From NCBI GenBank assembly GCA_044226365.1, contig JBGAHE010000002.1, positions 1-64,000 on the forward strand: a stretch of DNA of 64,000 nt. The letters run 5' to 3'. Shown piece after piece: positions 6,719 through 15,579 of the stretch. The DNA comes from JALHNI01 sp044226365 (GTDB lineage Bacteria > Acidobacteriota > Terriglobia > Bryobacterales > Bryobacteraceae). The stretch's first letter is position 1, and every line of letters begins with the position of its first letter. The position numbers were made by a program, and so were the translations under genes. Below the pieces are notes generated by a model, which saw nothing but the letters and a program-made list of their open reading frames with translations, was not told the origin of the DNA and made no database searches.

Positions 6719-9166
6719 TTACGGCAGGCGGACGACGAGGAGACCGTTCTGACGGCGGTCGGCGGAGTAGGTGAAGGCGAGGACGGCGTTGGCCCGAAGA
6801 TTGGCGCGGAGATTGACTCCGGCGGCCGCGGCGCCGCCTTGGCCTCCACCCTGGCCGGGGCCGACGGGTTGACCGGGCTGACCGGGTTGACCGCCGCCGG
6901 CGCCGGGTGCGGCGGCGACCGGAGCACCGACGAACGAGACGCCCTCGGGGTTCTCGACGACCTGGAGGTCGCCGTTGCGCAGGTCATAGACGAGGAGTTG
7001 AGTGCCGGTGTTGCCGGTGCGGGTGCCGCGGGCGACGACTTTGCGCGTGGCGGGGAAGACGTCGACGATCTGGACGGCGCTGAAGCCATCGGGGGTGGGG
7101 AAGAGGGTGCCTTGGCCGCGGGCGAGGTCGAAGACGACGAGGCCGGCATCGCCGGGCTGGGTGCGTTCGCGGGCGAGGCCGACCAGGAGGTTCATGGAGG
7201 GAACGGAGCGCAGTTGGGCGAAACCGCTGAGGCCGGCGGGGAGGTCGATGCGGAAGGCGGTGCCGGTGACGCCATCGAGCATATATAAGGTGTCGGCGGT
7301 GCCTTGGCGGGAGGGGTCGATGTTCGAGCCGAAGATGTAGTCGTTCATCTCGTCGGTGCCCTGGGTGGCACTGAACTGGCCGGCACCGGGAAGGGGGACG
7401 GCGGTGACCTTCTGTTCGTCGAGGTCAAAGAGCAGGAAGCCGGAGGCCGAGCAGGCGGTGCTGAAGGTGCGATCGGCGCTGTTGGAAGCGAGGAAGCCGA
7501 AGCGGCGGACGAGTTCGACGTTAAAGAAGCGAACGTTAGCGGTGCAGGCGGTGGCGAACCAGCCGTCGGGAAACTCGATCGCGCGGACCTCGTCGCGGTC
7601 GGTCCGGACGGCGATGAGGCCGTGGCGGGAGTTATCGGCGCGGCGGGCGATGACGTAGTAGGTGCGCTGGGGGCCATCGAAGATGGAGGTGACCGAGAGG
7701 CGGGTGAGCGCGGCGGGAAGTTGAGCGCCGCCGGGGAGGCCGGCGTTCTGAGGGGCGGGAGCGGCGAGGGGGAGCCAGCCGTCGGGGAAGTCGCGAGTTT
7801 GGGTGACGGCGTTCTGGGGATTGAGGGCGACGATCTTGGCCTTGGTGGGGTCGTCGGTGCTGTCGCCGACGACGGTGAACCGGGTGCCCTGGCCGATGGC
7901 GGTGGGCTGGGTGAGGATCTTGTTGAGGCCGTTGCCGAGGTCGAGAGCGGGGAGCGCGGCGCCGAGGTTGGCTCCGCCGCCGGGGAGTGCCCCTTGCAGG
8001 GCACCGGCAAAGAGGCCGGCGGGGTTGTCGAGGGGACGGACGTCGCCGGAGTTGGCATCGATGGTGACGGCCTGGTTGCCGGTGAGCAGCGCGGCAAGGT
8101 TGCCATCGGGGGTGGAGACCAGCAGGCGGCTCGGGGCGGGGAGCTTGACGGTGCGGGGCTCGGCCTGGGTGGCGTTCCACAGGTAGACCTGGTCGCTGAT
8201 CTCTTCCTGGCTCTGGGCGGGACCGACGAAGGCGGCGAGGACGGAGTTGTCGCCGGGCGCCTGGAAAGGCGTGGGGGCGTTGGCGGTGTCGGCGGCGAGG
8301 CAATCGGGGAGCTTGGCGGAGGTTTTGGCAGCGAGGTCAAAGAGCAGGCCGGCGTAGCAGCCGTTCGGGGCGCGAACTCCGGTGGCGGCGAGGAAGGTGG
8401 CGCGGAGGTCGGAGGAGAGGATGGTGCGAAGTTCGGGGGCGCCGTCCGGTAACGACATAAATAGAGAATCGGGTTTGGCGAGGCTGCCGAGGACGGCTGC
8501 GTTCGATCGACGGCCGTCCTGGAGAACGACGATGGGGTCGCCGGGGAGGGCTTTGGCAGGGGGCTCGAGCTGGAGTTGAAAGACGCCGGGCTGGTCGGCG
8601 GAGTGGGCGACGCGGGCGTTGGCGGGCCAGCCGCCGATGAAGACGCGGAGGGCAGATTTCGGGGCGGCGTCGGGGCGGGCTTCGCCGTCGGCGAGGGCAG
8701 GGTCGGTGGGGCCAAGGCCGGTGAGGGAGAGGGCGGAATTCTGGGAAAAGACGGGTCCGAAGCCGGAGTCAGCGGTGGTGCGGAGGCTCGGGAGGGTGGG
8801 GACGAGGTTAATGCGAGCGGGACGGGAGGTGAGGTCGCCTCTTTTTACTACAACTATCGAAAGACCGAGCGGTGTGTCGTAGGGGACTTGAGCGAGGATG
8901 TGGTTGGGGGAGACGGAATAGAGGGCGGCGGGACGCTCGTTGACGCGGACCTCGAGGCCGCCGAGCTGTTTAGGAAGGGGGAGTCCGGAGGCGGTGATTT
9001 CGGAGGTGGGGCCGAGGTTGATGCCGTCGATGGAGAGGAGGCTGCCGGGAGAGGCGACCGAGGGCGCGGGTTGCTGGGTGAAGGCGTTGACGACGCCGCG
9101 CGGGGTGACGACAGGCGGAAAGGACTGGGCCAGGGAGGCGACGAGAAGGACGAGGCTCGGAGTCAC
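6719..9166 (-). CDS. Exported protein with N-terminal TIGR03437-type domain and probable beta-propeller body
   Basis: 815 residues from a GTG start with a signal sequence (LVLLVASLAQS). Residues about 20-110 carry the acidobacterial TIGR03437-like pattern: 'VVNA...PGSLLSI.G.NLG......GLPLPKQLGGLEVRVNERPA.LYSVSPNHILAQVPY'. The remaining residues are repetitive, with recurrent 'R..LV..PDG..A' and 'FPDGW' phrases, suggesting a beta-propeller or similar all-beta repeat fold. A low-complexity Gly/Gln/Pro linker (GQPGQPGQPVGPGQGGGQGG) lies near the C-terminus. Probably cell-surface or secreted; function unknown. A related domain sits at the opposite (C-terminal) end of the sugar dehydrogenase at 26822-28606. 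Confidence 0.6.
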   Translation of the reverse strand: MTPSLVLLVASLAQSFPPVVTPRGVVNAFTQQPAPSVASPGSLLSIDGINLGPTSEITASGLPLPKQLGGLEVRVNERPAALYSVSPNHILAQVPYDTPLGLSIVVVKRGDLTSRPARINLVPTLPSLRTTADSGFGPVFSQNSALSLTGLGPTDPALADGEARPDAAPKSALRVFIGGWPANARVAHSADQPGVFQLQLEPPAKALPGDPIVVLQDGRRSNAAVLGSLAKPDSLFMSLPDGAPELRTILSSDLRATFLAATGVRAPNGCYAGLLFDLAAKTSAKLPDCLAADTANAPTPFQAPGDNSVLAAFVGPAQSQEEISDQVYLWNATQAEPRTVKLPAPSRLLVSTPDGNLAALLTGNQAVTIDANSGDVRPLDNPAGLFAGALQGALPGGGANLGAALPALDLGNGLNKILTQPTAIGQGTRFTVVGDSTDDPTKAKIVALNPQNAVTQTRDFPDGWLPLAAPAPQNAGLPGGAQLPAALTRLSVTSIFDGPQRTYYVIARRADNSRHGLIAVRTDRDEVRAIEFPDGWFATACTANVRFFNVELVRRFGFLASNSADRTFSTACSASGFLLFDLDEQKVTAVPLPGAGQFSATQGTDEMNDYIFGSNIDPSRQGTADTLYMLDGVTGTAFRIDLPAGLSGFAQLRSVPSMNLLVGLARERTQPGDAGLVVFDLARGQGTLFPTPDGFSAVQIVDVFPATRKVVARGTRTGNTGTQLLVYDLRNGDLQVVENPEGVSFVGAPVAAAPGAGGGQPGQPGQPVGPGQGGGQGGAAAAGVNLRANLRANAVLAFTYSADRRQNGLLVVRLP

Positions 9167-9267
9167 AACTCAATGTAAACCCTACTTGAGCCAAACGTTT
9201 CGCCGAAAGCAAAAACGCTGGGAGGGGTTGAGTTTCATTGATTGATCAAGGATTATGGAGGGCACTT

Positions 9268-10179
9268 ATGTACCAGAGCACGAATCCGATTGACGAGTTG
9301 GTTCACCTGTATGTGGATGGGGCGTTTGATCGACGGGAGTTGGTGCAACGCGTGGTGAAGGTGACGGGCAGCCTCACGGCGGCTTTGGCCGCGCTGGGGG
9401 GCTTTGAGGAGTTGAAGGCCCAGGCCACGGCGTGTCCGGCGGAGGTGAAGGTGCCGGCAGATGCCGCGGATTTGGAAGGGCGCGATGTGGAGTTCCCGGG
9501 GCCGGCAGGGCGGATGTTGGGCTATCTGGTGAAGCCGAAGGGGATGACCGAAGCGCAGCCGGCGGTGATCGTGATTCATGAGAACCGAGGGTTGGTGGAG
9601 CATATCCGCGACGTGACGCGTCGAGCGGCACGGGCGGGGTTTGTGGCGTTGGGCGTGGATTTGCTGTCGCGCCAGGGTGGGACGGGAGCGTTCGTGGAGC
9701 CGACGCAGCAAACGGCGGCTTACAATCGCACGACGCCTTATGAACGGCGGAGCGATCTGATTGCCGCGCTGGCGTATTTGAAGGGGCTGGAGGGAACGGT
9801 GATCCACGACCGGATTGGGGTGGTGGGGTTCTGCGCGGGTGGTCAGAATGTGTGGGACCTGATTGTGGGGCTGCCGGAGATGGCGGCGGCGGTGCCGTTT
9901 TACGGGTCCGCGCCGATCACCGAGGCGGAGATCGCGCAGATTCGGACGCCGGTGCTGGGCATGTATGCGGAGCGCGATCGGGCGCTGACGGCGCGGATGG
10001 CGACGACGATGACCCTGATGCTGAATCAGCAGAAGGTGTTCGGGCTGAACGTGTACGAAGGTGTGGGGCACGCCTTCCACAACGATACGGGAGCGGCGTA
10101 TAACGCGACCGCCGCGTGCGATGCGTGGCAGAAGGCAATCGCGTTCTTCAATAAGTTCCTGCGGGCGCCGAGGAGCTAA
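9268..10179 (+). CDS. Dienelactone hydrolase family protein
   Basis: 303 residues. ATG 9268 is chosen because GGAGGG (9257-9262) lies 5 nt upstream; an in-frame TTG at 9238 lacks such a site. An N-terminal helical region of about 70 residues precedes an alpha/beta-hydrolase domain. DLH-type catalytic residues are visible: E105 in HENRGL, nucleophile C189 in GFCAGG, D237 in AERDRAL and H268 in GVGHAFHN. Family members hydrolyse lactones and related esters in aromatic-compound breakdown, but many paralogues have other esters as substrates. No signal peptide. No catabolic neighbours are present, so the substrate cannot be inferred. Confidence 0.85.
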   Translation: MYQSTNPIDELVHLYVDGAFDRRELVQRVVKVTGSLTAALAALGGFEELKAQATACPAEVKVPADAADLEGRDVEFPGPAGRMLGYLVKPKGMTEAQPAVIVIHENRGLVEHIRDVTRRAARAGFVALGVDLLSRQGGTGAFVEPTQQTAAYNRTTPYERRSDLIAALAYLKGLEGTVIHDRIGVVGFCAGGQNVWDLIVGLPEMAAAVPFYGSAPITEAEIAQIRTPVLGMYAERDRALTARMATTMTLMLNQQKVFGLNVYEGVGHAFHNDTGAAYNATAACDAWQKAIAFFNKFLRAPRS

Positions 10180-10189
10180 GCGGAGCGCG

Positions 10190-10816
10190 TTAGCGCTTGG
10201 TGAGATCGCGGAGCAGGATGTCCTTGAACTTCATGTTGCCGGCACCGCCGGAGTGCAGTTGGAGGGCGATGGGGCCGTCAAAAGACTTGGGGTTGGGGTC
10301 GGTGAAGTCGATCATGACGACGCCGTTCAAGCGCGAGATGTAACGGTTGCCGACGACTTTGAGGACCATCTCGTTCCAATCGCCGCGGCGGACGACGGAT
10401 TCGTTTTCGGCGGTGGGCCAGACGACCCAGCCGCGGCCATCGCCATAGATGCCGCCGGTGTGTTCGTTCAAGGTGCAATCGACTTCGAACTGGAGGCCCT
10501 GGCTGACGTCGGGAGTGCCGGGTTTGAAGCCGACGTGGAAGAAGACGCCGCTGTTGCCGGTGCCTTCGCACTTGAACTTGAGGGCCATTTCAAAGTCCTG
10601 GTAGGTCTTTTCGGTCTGCAGGTAGCCATAGGCCTTGGTGATGGCTTTGCCATGGAGGACGCCGTCCTCAACTAACCACTCCTCTTTGCCGATATTTACC
10701 CAGCCGTTGAGCGACTTGCCATCGAAGATCGGCTCCCATTTCACCTGCGGGCTTTTTTGCTGAGCGGGGAGGAGGGCGGCGAGGGTAAACAAGGCGAAGA
10801 CGATGGTACGGAGCAT
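10190..10816 (-). CDS. Exported DUF1080 (3-keto-disaccharide hydrolase-like) protein
   Basis: 208 residues from the ATG at 10816; a TTG two codons upstream is the alternative. The signal peptide MLRTIVFALFTLAALLPAQQ is clear. The body starts with FDGKSLNGWVNIG and contains GNSGVFFHVG and GGIYGDGRGW, followed by 'W....KVVGN...RLNG', the standard pattern of DUF1080, a concanavalin-like beta-sandwich. Several members cleave 3-keto-glycosides, and the fold binds sugars. The gene ends 10 bp from the convergent dienelactone hydrolase gene and has its own upstream region. Confidence 0.8.
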   Translation of the reverse strand: MLRTIVFALFTLAALLPAQQKSPQVKWEPIFDGKSLNGWVNIGKEEWLVEDGVLHGKAITKAYGYLQTEKTYQDFEMALKFKCEGTGNSGVFFHVGFKPGTPDVSQGLQFEVDCTLNEHTGGIYGDGRGWVVWPTAENESVVRRGDWNEMVLKVVGNRYISRLNGVVMIDFTDPNPKSFDGPIALQLHSGGAGNMKFKDILLRDLTKR

Positions 10817-11070
10817 CCTCAAGTTCTAACGCAATCGGCCGGGCGGGCGCAAATGGGAGCGAACTTTAGTACGAAACCGCGTGGGGATACTTAGAACGGG
10901 CTCAGGTGAAACGATGGTTCATCTCAGGGTTACTCCGAGTAGGAAGCGTACTGGAACTCGTCCAAACTCGAATCAAAGCAAAACATGAAGAGCCAAGCCG
11001 ATCGCGGCGAGGGGCCGGTATTCAGGGTCCTGAACGCAGCGAGGAGTGTTGGCCACCCCGAGGAGACGAG
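10817..11070. other. Upstream region shared by DUF1080 gene and response-regulator gene
   Basis: About 250 bases lie between the divergent starts. An open frame enters the regulator gene from 10906 in the same phase, but its composition (Arg/Glu/Ser-rich, no domain) and the strong ribosome-binding site at 11061-11065 favour translation from 11071. The region therefore probably carries two promoters and a long 5' leader for the regulator. I found no convincing -35/-10 pair or hairpin. Confidence 0.4.
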
Positions 11071-11913
11071 ATGACGAAGCCGAACGCGATGCCGAGCACG
11101 ACGCAGGGTGCCTTGGCGCTCGATACGAAGCAACTGGAGCCGCAGACCGCCGAAGTGAGCGAGATGGGCGAACCGTCGACGCCGGCGGCCCTGGGCCGGG
11201 CCGGTGACGACGAAAGCAATACGCCCACGGCGAAGCGGACGATCCGGGTGCTGATCGCCGACGATCATCCGATCGTGCGGGATGGGCTGCGCCGTTTGTT
11301 GTCGCTCGACGAGGACATCGAAGTGGTGGGAGAGGCCGGGGACGGCCGGGAAGTGTTGGAGCGGGTGACGGCGCTCGAGCCGGACGTGCTGCTGCTGGAT
11401 TTGCGCATGCCCAACATGGACGGTTTGACGGCGTTGCAGACGTTGCAGCACACCAACCGCAAGACGCGGGTGATCGTGCTGACGGCATCGGAGGACAAGA
11501 ACGAATTCGTGCAGGCGATGAAGCTGGGCTGCAGTGGCATCGTGCTGAAGCAGACGGCGCCCGACCTGATTGCGAAGTCGATTCGCAAGGTGCATTCGGG
11601 CGAGATCTGGCTGGATTCGCACACGACCGCCGCGGTGATGCGTCAGTTCGCGACGCCGGGCGAAGCGATGGCGGCGGCCTCAGGCGGCAAGAATCGCGAA
11701 CGTTCGCCGCTGTCGACGCGCGAGCGCGAAATCGTGGCGCTGGTGGCGCAGGGTTACAAAAACAAGGAAATGGCCGAGAAGATGTTCATCAGTGAGCAGA
11801 CGGTGAAGAACCACCTGCACAACATCTTCGACAAATTGGGTGTGTCCGATCGCCTGGAACTCGCGCTGTACGCGATTCACAAAGGCCTGCATCTGGAATC
11901 GCCCAATCGCTAA
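11071..11913 (+). CDS. NarL/FixJ-type response regulator
   Basis: 280 residues. ATG 11071 follows AGGAG (11061-11065) at good spacing. Residues 1-57 are an unusual Thr/Glu/Ala-rich extension before the receiver domain. The receiver (about 58-175) has D64-D65, the phospho-acceptor D110 in LLLDLRMPNMDG, T138 in VLTAS and K160 in VLKQ. The LuxR-type helix-turn-helix (214-278) carries LSTREREIVALVAQG and SEQTVKNHLHNIF. It should bind DNA as a dimer after phosphorylation. No histidine kinase is adjacent, so it is an orphan regulator here. A strong hairpin ends the unit. Confidence 0.93.
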   Translation: MTKPNAMPSTTQGALALDTKQLEPQTAEVSEMGEPSTPAALGRAGDDESNTPTAKRTIRVLIADDHPIVRDGLRRLLSLDEDIEVVGEAGDGREVLERVTALEPDVLLLDLRMPNMDGLTALQTLQHTNRKTRVIVLTASEDKNEFVQAMKLGCSGIVLKQTAPDLIAKSIRKVHSGEIWLDSHTTAAVMRQFATPGEAMAAASGGKNRERSPLSTREREIVALVAQGYKNKEMAEKMFISEQTVKNHLHNIFDKLGVSDRLELALYAIHKGLHLESPNR

Positions 11914-11938
11914 CAAGTTCATCCCAATCAAGTGAAGT

Positions 11939-11986
11939 AGCAACGGCCGCCGGAAGGGAGTTCGCTCCCGGAAGGCGGCCGTTGCT
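11939..11986 (+). terminator. Strong hairpin after the response-regulator gene
   Basis: A perfect 13-bp outer stem (AGCAACGGCCGCC 11939-11951 with GGCGGCCGTTGCT 11974-11986) encloses a 4x4 internal loop of GGAA facing GGAA, then a 5-bp stem GGGAG/CTCCC (11956-11960, 11965-11969) closed by a TTCG tetraloop. The opposed GGAA strands could form tandem G-A pairs, giving a nearly continuous helix. No T-run follows on either strand, so this is either a Rho-assisted terminator, an RNA 3'-end protector, or a structured element in its own right. Confidence 0.6.
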
Positions 11987-12006
11987 GCATCGGGGGACCC
12001 CTTACA

Positions 12007-13470
12007 ATGAGTGCTATGTCCGCTTCCCACTACGACTATGACCTGCTGGTGATCGGTTCCGGACCGGCAGGGCAGCGCGCGGCAATCCAGGGCGCGAAGC
12101 TCGATAAACGCGTGGCGATTATCGAGAAGAAGACCGTGGTGGGCGGGGTAAGCGTGAATCTGGGCACCATCCCTTCGAAGACACTGCGGGAGGCGGTGCT
12201 CGATCTTTCGGGCTATCGGGAGCGGGAGTTTTACGGGGCTTCCTACCGGGTGAAGCAGGACATCACGATGCAGGATCTGCTGCTGCGCACCAACAAGGTG
12301 ATTCAGCATGAGATCGACGTGACGCGCCATCAGTTGATGCGGAATGGGGTGGAGTTGATCGGCGCCGCGGCGAGTTTCTGCGGGCCGGATTCAGTGCACC
12401 TGGAGTACGTGGACGGCAGTACGTCGCGTACGGTGCGGGCGCGGAAGATCGTGATTGCGACGGGGACGGAAGTGACGCGCGATCCGCATATCCCTTTCGA
12501 CAATCAGCGGATCTTTACGAGCGACGATGTGCTGTATCTGGACAAGCTGCCGAAGTCGTTGGCGGTGGTGGGCGCGGGCGTGATCGGCTGCGAGTACGCG
12601 AGCATGTTTGCGGCGTTGGGGGTACGGGTGACGCTGATCGACAAGCGGGAGAGGCTGCTGCCGTTTGTGGATCATGAGGTGGCCGACGCGCTGACGTATC
12701 ACTTGCGCGAGGATCGGGTGACGCTGCGGCTGAACGAGAGCGTGGATCATCTGGAACTGATGGAAGACGAGCACGGGCAGCGGGTGAAGATCTTCCTCGA
12801 TAGCGGCAAGCAGACGGTGACGGATAAGGCGCTGTACTCGATCGGGCGGACGGGGGCGACGGGAAGGCTGGGGCTGGAGAATGCGGGCCTGGTGCCGGAT
12901 GATCGCGGCCGGTTGAAGGTGAACGAGCATTACCAGACGTCGGTGCCGTCGGTGTACGCGGTCGGGGACGTGATCGGGTTTCCGGCACTGGCGTCGACGT
13001 CAATGGAGCAGGGTCGGATCGCGGTGTGCCATGCGTTCGGCGTGCAGGCGCGGAGTGTGCCGGAGTTGTTCCCGTACGGCATCTACTCGATTCCCGAAAT
13101 CTCGATGGTGGGGAAGAACGAAGAGGAACTGACGCAGGCGGGGATCGGCTACGAGGTGGGGAAGGCGCGGTACAAGGAGATTGCGCGCGGACAGATCATC
13201 GGCGATACGACGGGGTTGTTGAAGCTGATTTTCCGGTCCGATACGCGGGAGCTGCTGGGCGTACACATTATCGGGGAAGGGGCGAGCGAACTGGTGCACA
13301 TTGGGCAGGCGGTGTTGAGCTTTGGCGGGAAGGTGGATTATTTCATCAATACGGTGTTCAATTATCCGACGTTGGCGGAGTGCTACAAGGTGGCGGCGTT
13401 CGATGGGATCAACCGGTTGGGGCTGTTTCCGGAAGAGCTGAATCCGATTGAGCCGGCGACGGTGGCTTGA
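12007..13470 (+). CDS. sthA: Soluble pyridine nucleotide transhydrogenase (Si-specific)
   Basis: 487 residues; starts at ATG 12007 or at the second ATG 12016. It has the pyridine nucleotide-disulfide oxidoreductase fold: FAD-binding GSGPAGQRAA near 18-26, a second Rossmann motif in VVGAGVIGCEYASMF near 185, the FAD motif VYAVGDVIGFPALAST, and a C-terminal dimerisation domain ending with FNYPTLAECYKVAAFDG. The segment that carries the redox-active CxxxxC in lipoamide or glutathione reductases reads GGVSVNLGTIPSKTL and has no cysteine, which fits SthA. SthA equilibrates NADPH + NAD+ with NADP+ + NADH in the cytoplasm. Single-gene unit downstream of a strong hairpin. Confidence 0.9.
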   Translation: MSAMSASHYDYDLLVIGSGPAGQRAAIQGAKLDKRVAIIEKKTVVGGVSVNLGTIPSKTLREAVLDLSGYREREFYGASYRVKQDITMQDLLLRTNKVIQHEIDVTRHQLMRNGVELIGAAASFCGPDSVHLEYVDGSTSRTVRARKIVIATGTEVTRDPHIPFDNQRIFTSDDVLYLDKLPKSLAVVGAGVIGCEYASMFAALGVRVTLIDKRERLLPFVDHEVADALTYHLREDRVTLRLNESVDHLELMEDEHGQRVKIFLDSGKQTVTDKALYSIGRTGATGRLGLENAGLVPDDRGRLKVNEHYQTSVPSVYAVGDVIGFPALASTSMEQGRIAVCHAFGVQARSVPELFPYGIYSIPEISMVGKNEEELTQAGIGYEVGKARYKEIARGQIIGDTTGLLKLIFRSDTRELLGVHIIGEGASELVHIGQAVLSFGGKVDYFINTVFNYPTLAECYKVAAFDGINRLGLFPEELNPIEPATVA

Positions 13471-13479
13471 TCTCTATAT

Positions 13480-14052
13480 TTATAGAGAAAAGGCGATCAG
13501 GGTTTCCGGCGAGGGTTCGGTCGCGGCGAATTCGGGTTCACTAATTTCTATTAATGTCGAATTGATTTGCTCAGGTGTTGCGGTGGCGAAGCAGCGGTGG
13601 CAGGTGTCGGTGCGCGTGGAGCCGATTTGGATGAGTGGGCCAGCGAGGCGGCAGGCGATGGGACGGTGGTGATAGAGGCGGCAGGAGCCGGTGGCGAGGT
13701 CGAGGACGGGGCAGGGAAGGCCGGTGTGGCGGGTGAAGAACCAGTCGCGCCATTCGGTTTCGGGGGTGAGGGTGGCGGAGGCGAGGTGACCGGGGAAGTC
13801 CGGGGCCAAGTGGGTGCGGGCGTCGGCGGCGCGGCGGCGGATGTCCTGCTGGATTTCCGGGGGCGATAGGGCGAGGCCGCGTTGAAGTCGGGCGGCGTCG
13901 GCTTGGGTGATGGCAAAGGGACGCCGGCAGCATTCGTCGCAGCCGGAGTGGCAGACGAGCCAGTTGCCGGCTTTGTGGCGTGCTTCCTCGAAGGCGGCGT
14001 CGACGGCGGCGAGGAGACGAAATTCGACACTCTCCAGGTTCGGGGGCATCAT
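13480..14052 (-). CDS. YkgJ family cysteine-cluster protein
   Basis: 190 residues. Cysteines are arranged as in YkgJ/FliB-like zinc- or iron-chelating proteins: C34, C38, C41, C42 in 'CHSGCDECC', then C114 and C124 with C134 in 'SCRLYHHRPIACRLAGP', and C151/C154 in DTCHRCF. The 'C.LY..RP..CR' phrase is diagnostic. The family is thought to bind metal, but its biochemical role is unsettled. The gene converges with sthA (10 bp apart) and diverges from the small membrane-protein gene at 14063. Confidence 0.85.
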   Translation of the reverse strand: MMPPNLESVEFRLLAAVDAAFEEARHKAGNWLVCHSGCDECCRRPFAITQADAARLQRGLALSPPEIQQDIRRRAADARTHLAPDFPGHLASATLTPETEWRDWFFTRHTGLPCPVLDLATGSCRLYHHRPIACRLAGPLIQIGSTRTDTCHRCFATATPEQINSTLIEISEPEFAATEPSPETLIAFSL

Positions 14053-14062
14053 CTAAGTTAGC

Positions 14063-14389
14063 GTGATCGAAATCTTCAGCATCTTTTCCATTTTCGCGCT
14101 GTTCTACGGCATCGCGGTGTGGGGATGGGTGCGGGCGGGTTTGCGAGACCGGCGGGCGGCGCGGATGCTGGACCGGGCGCTGCCGCCGCTGCTGGGGCAA
14201 GGCGTGCAACAGGCGCGGCAGGTGTTGGGGGAGCCGAGCCGGATCGAGTTTGGGATGAGCGGACGGCGACTCTACATCTGGCGGCCGCCGGTGGCGCTGT
14301 CGCTGCCAGAGACGGCGGACCTGATTGTGGTGACGCTGACGGTGGAGGCCGATGATACGGTTTCGGGGACGTCCTGGAAGGTGGATTAG
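14063..14389 (+). CDS. Small single-pass membrane protein, unknown function
   Basis: 108 residues from GTG 14063. A hydrophobic N-terminus (about residues 2-23, EIFSIFSIFALFYGIAVW) should anchor it in the inner membrane, followed by basic residues (RAGLRDRRAAR) consistent with an N-out orientation. The soluble part contains 'LLGQGVQQARQVLGEPSRIEFG....LYIWRPP', faintly like the BamE/SmpA-type 'G.t..eV...lG.P' phrase. That resemblance is weak. The 3' end overlaps the convergent flavoprotein gene by 4 bp. Confidence 0.6.
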   Translation: MIEIFSIFSIFALFYGIAVWGWVRAGLRDRRAARMLDRALPPLLGQGVQQARQVLGEPSRIEFGMSGRRLYIWRPPVALSLPETADLIVVTLTVEADDTVSGTSWKVD

Positions 14390-15579
14390 GGGCGGTTGAG
14401 GTAAGCGGAGAGGGGGACGGGGGAGAGGGGCGGGCGTTGAGTGCCGGGCTGCCAGCCGAAGAGGAATTCGCAGGCAGGGGAGCAGACGCGGCCTTGGCAG
14501 GGGCCCATGCCGCAGCGGGTTTGAAGCTTGGCATCGCGGCATTCCTGAGAGGCTTGCAACTGGGCGAAGCGGACATCTTCACAGCGGCAGACGATGGTGT
14601 CGGGCTGGGCGAGATGGCGAAGTTCATAGCGCGGGGCGAAGGTGCGCGCGAGCAGGCGGCGGAACTCGAGCAACTTGAGACGTTGGGGCAGCAGGCGGGC
14701 GATCTTGACGGTTTGCGCGGTGGCGGCATAGCCGGCGAGGCGGCCTTCGACCAGGGCGAGCTCTTCGCCGCCGATGCCATTGAGTTCGCCGGCGGCATGA
14801 ACGTCGGGGACGGTGGTGCGGCAGAGCTCGTCGACCACGACGACGCCTTTGCGAAGTTCGCAGCCGAGAGCGCGCGGGAGCTCGAGGTTGGGGAAGAGTC
14901 CGAACCCGCAGGCGAGGTAATCGCAGGGGACGGTGCGGCCGTTGTTGAGGGTGACTTCACCGGGCTGGGTGGAGGTGACCCAAGTGCCGGGGCGATAGCG
15001 AGAGCCTTTTAACTGCCAGAGCAGGCGGCCGGCTTCGTTGATCTTGTTGGCTTCGATGCCGGTGGTGAAGAGCAGAAGTTCCAGGGCGGTGGTCTGCTCA
15101 GCGATGAGGGGGATGATGGCGCCCTTTTTCTGGAGGTAAGAGGCGACGGCCAGCAGGAGGGGGCCGGAGCCTGCGACGACGACGCGTTTGCCGCGGATGG
15201 GCAGGCCGGATTTGACGAGGGCTTGCAGGCCGCCCGCGCCCAGGACGTGGGGCAGGGTCCAGCCGGGGAAGGGCAGGAAGAGCTCGCGGGCGCCGGTGGC
15301 GAGGATGAGCTTGGCGTAAGAGATTTCTTCGGCGACGCCTTCGCGGAGGACGTGGAGGCGATGGTCGCGGCGGGCGTCGTAGACGGTGGTGTGGGGGAGG
15401 TACTCGGCGCCGGAGACGCGCATGCGCGTGGTCCAGGAGTTGGATTCAAGGCGCCAGATCTGACCACCGGGGGTGGGGTTATCGTCGAGCAGGGCGACGC
15501 GCGCGCCGGACTCGCCAGCGGCAATCGCCGCGGCTAAGCCTGCCGGACCTGCGCCGACGATGACGATGTCGAAAGTCAG
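14386..15579 (-). CDS. FAD-dependent oxidoreductase with C-terminal BFD-like [2Fe-2S] domain
   Basis: 397 residues if started at CTG 15579. This codon directly precedes FDIVIVGAGPAG (FAD Rossmann motif, residues 4-14), overlaps the pruA TGA as CTGA, and has GGAGAAA about 6-8 nt upstream. The only ATG lies 43 codons further up inside pruA, in a non-homologous stretch. A second Rossmann motif (VVVAGSGPLLLAVA) sits mid-protein. The C-terminus has C331-x-C333, C356 and C361 (CGMGPCQGRVC), the BFD-like [2Fe-2S] pattern seen in HcnB/opine-oxidase and dye-linked proline dehydrogenase subunits. Coupling to pruA suggests it oxidises proline, hydroxyproline or a related amine to the P5C-type substrate of PruA. 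No partner subunit gene is visible. Confidence 0.8.
   Translation of the reverse strand: MTFDIVIVGAGPAGLAAAIAAGESGARVALLDDNPTPGGQIWRLESNSWTTRMRVSGAEYLPHTTVYDARRDHRLHVLREGVAEEISYAKLILATGARELFLPFPGWTLPHVLGAGGLQALVKSGLPIRGKRVVVAGSGPLLLAVASYLQKKGAIIPLIAEQTTALELLLFTTGIEANKINEAGRLLWQLKGSRYRPGTWVTSTQPGEVTLNNGRTVPCDYLACGFGLFPNLELPRALGCELRKGVVVVDELCRTTVPDVHAAGELNGIGGEELALVEGRLAGYAATAQTVKIARLLPQRLKLLEFRRLLARTFAPRYELRHLAQPDTIVCRCEDVRFAQLQASQECRDAKLQTRCGMGPCQGRVCSPACEFLFGWQPGTQRPPLSPVPLSAYLNRP

Noticed and set aside
6840..6900. Apparent DNA repeat in the Gly/Gln/Pro-coding region
   Set aside because: It is a short low-complexity protein linker, not a mobile or regulatory repeat.
7304..9178. Plus-strand frames of 200-380 codons opposite the exported propeller gene
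   Set aside because: Same low-information Gly/Ala/Glu/Val pattern; no start signals and no domain phrases.
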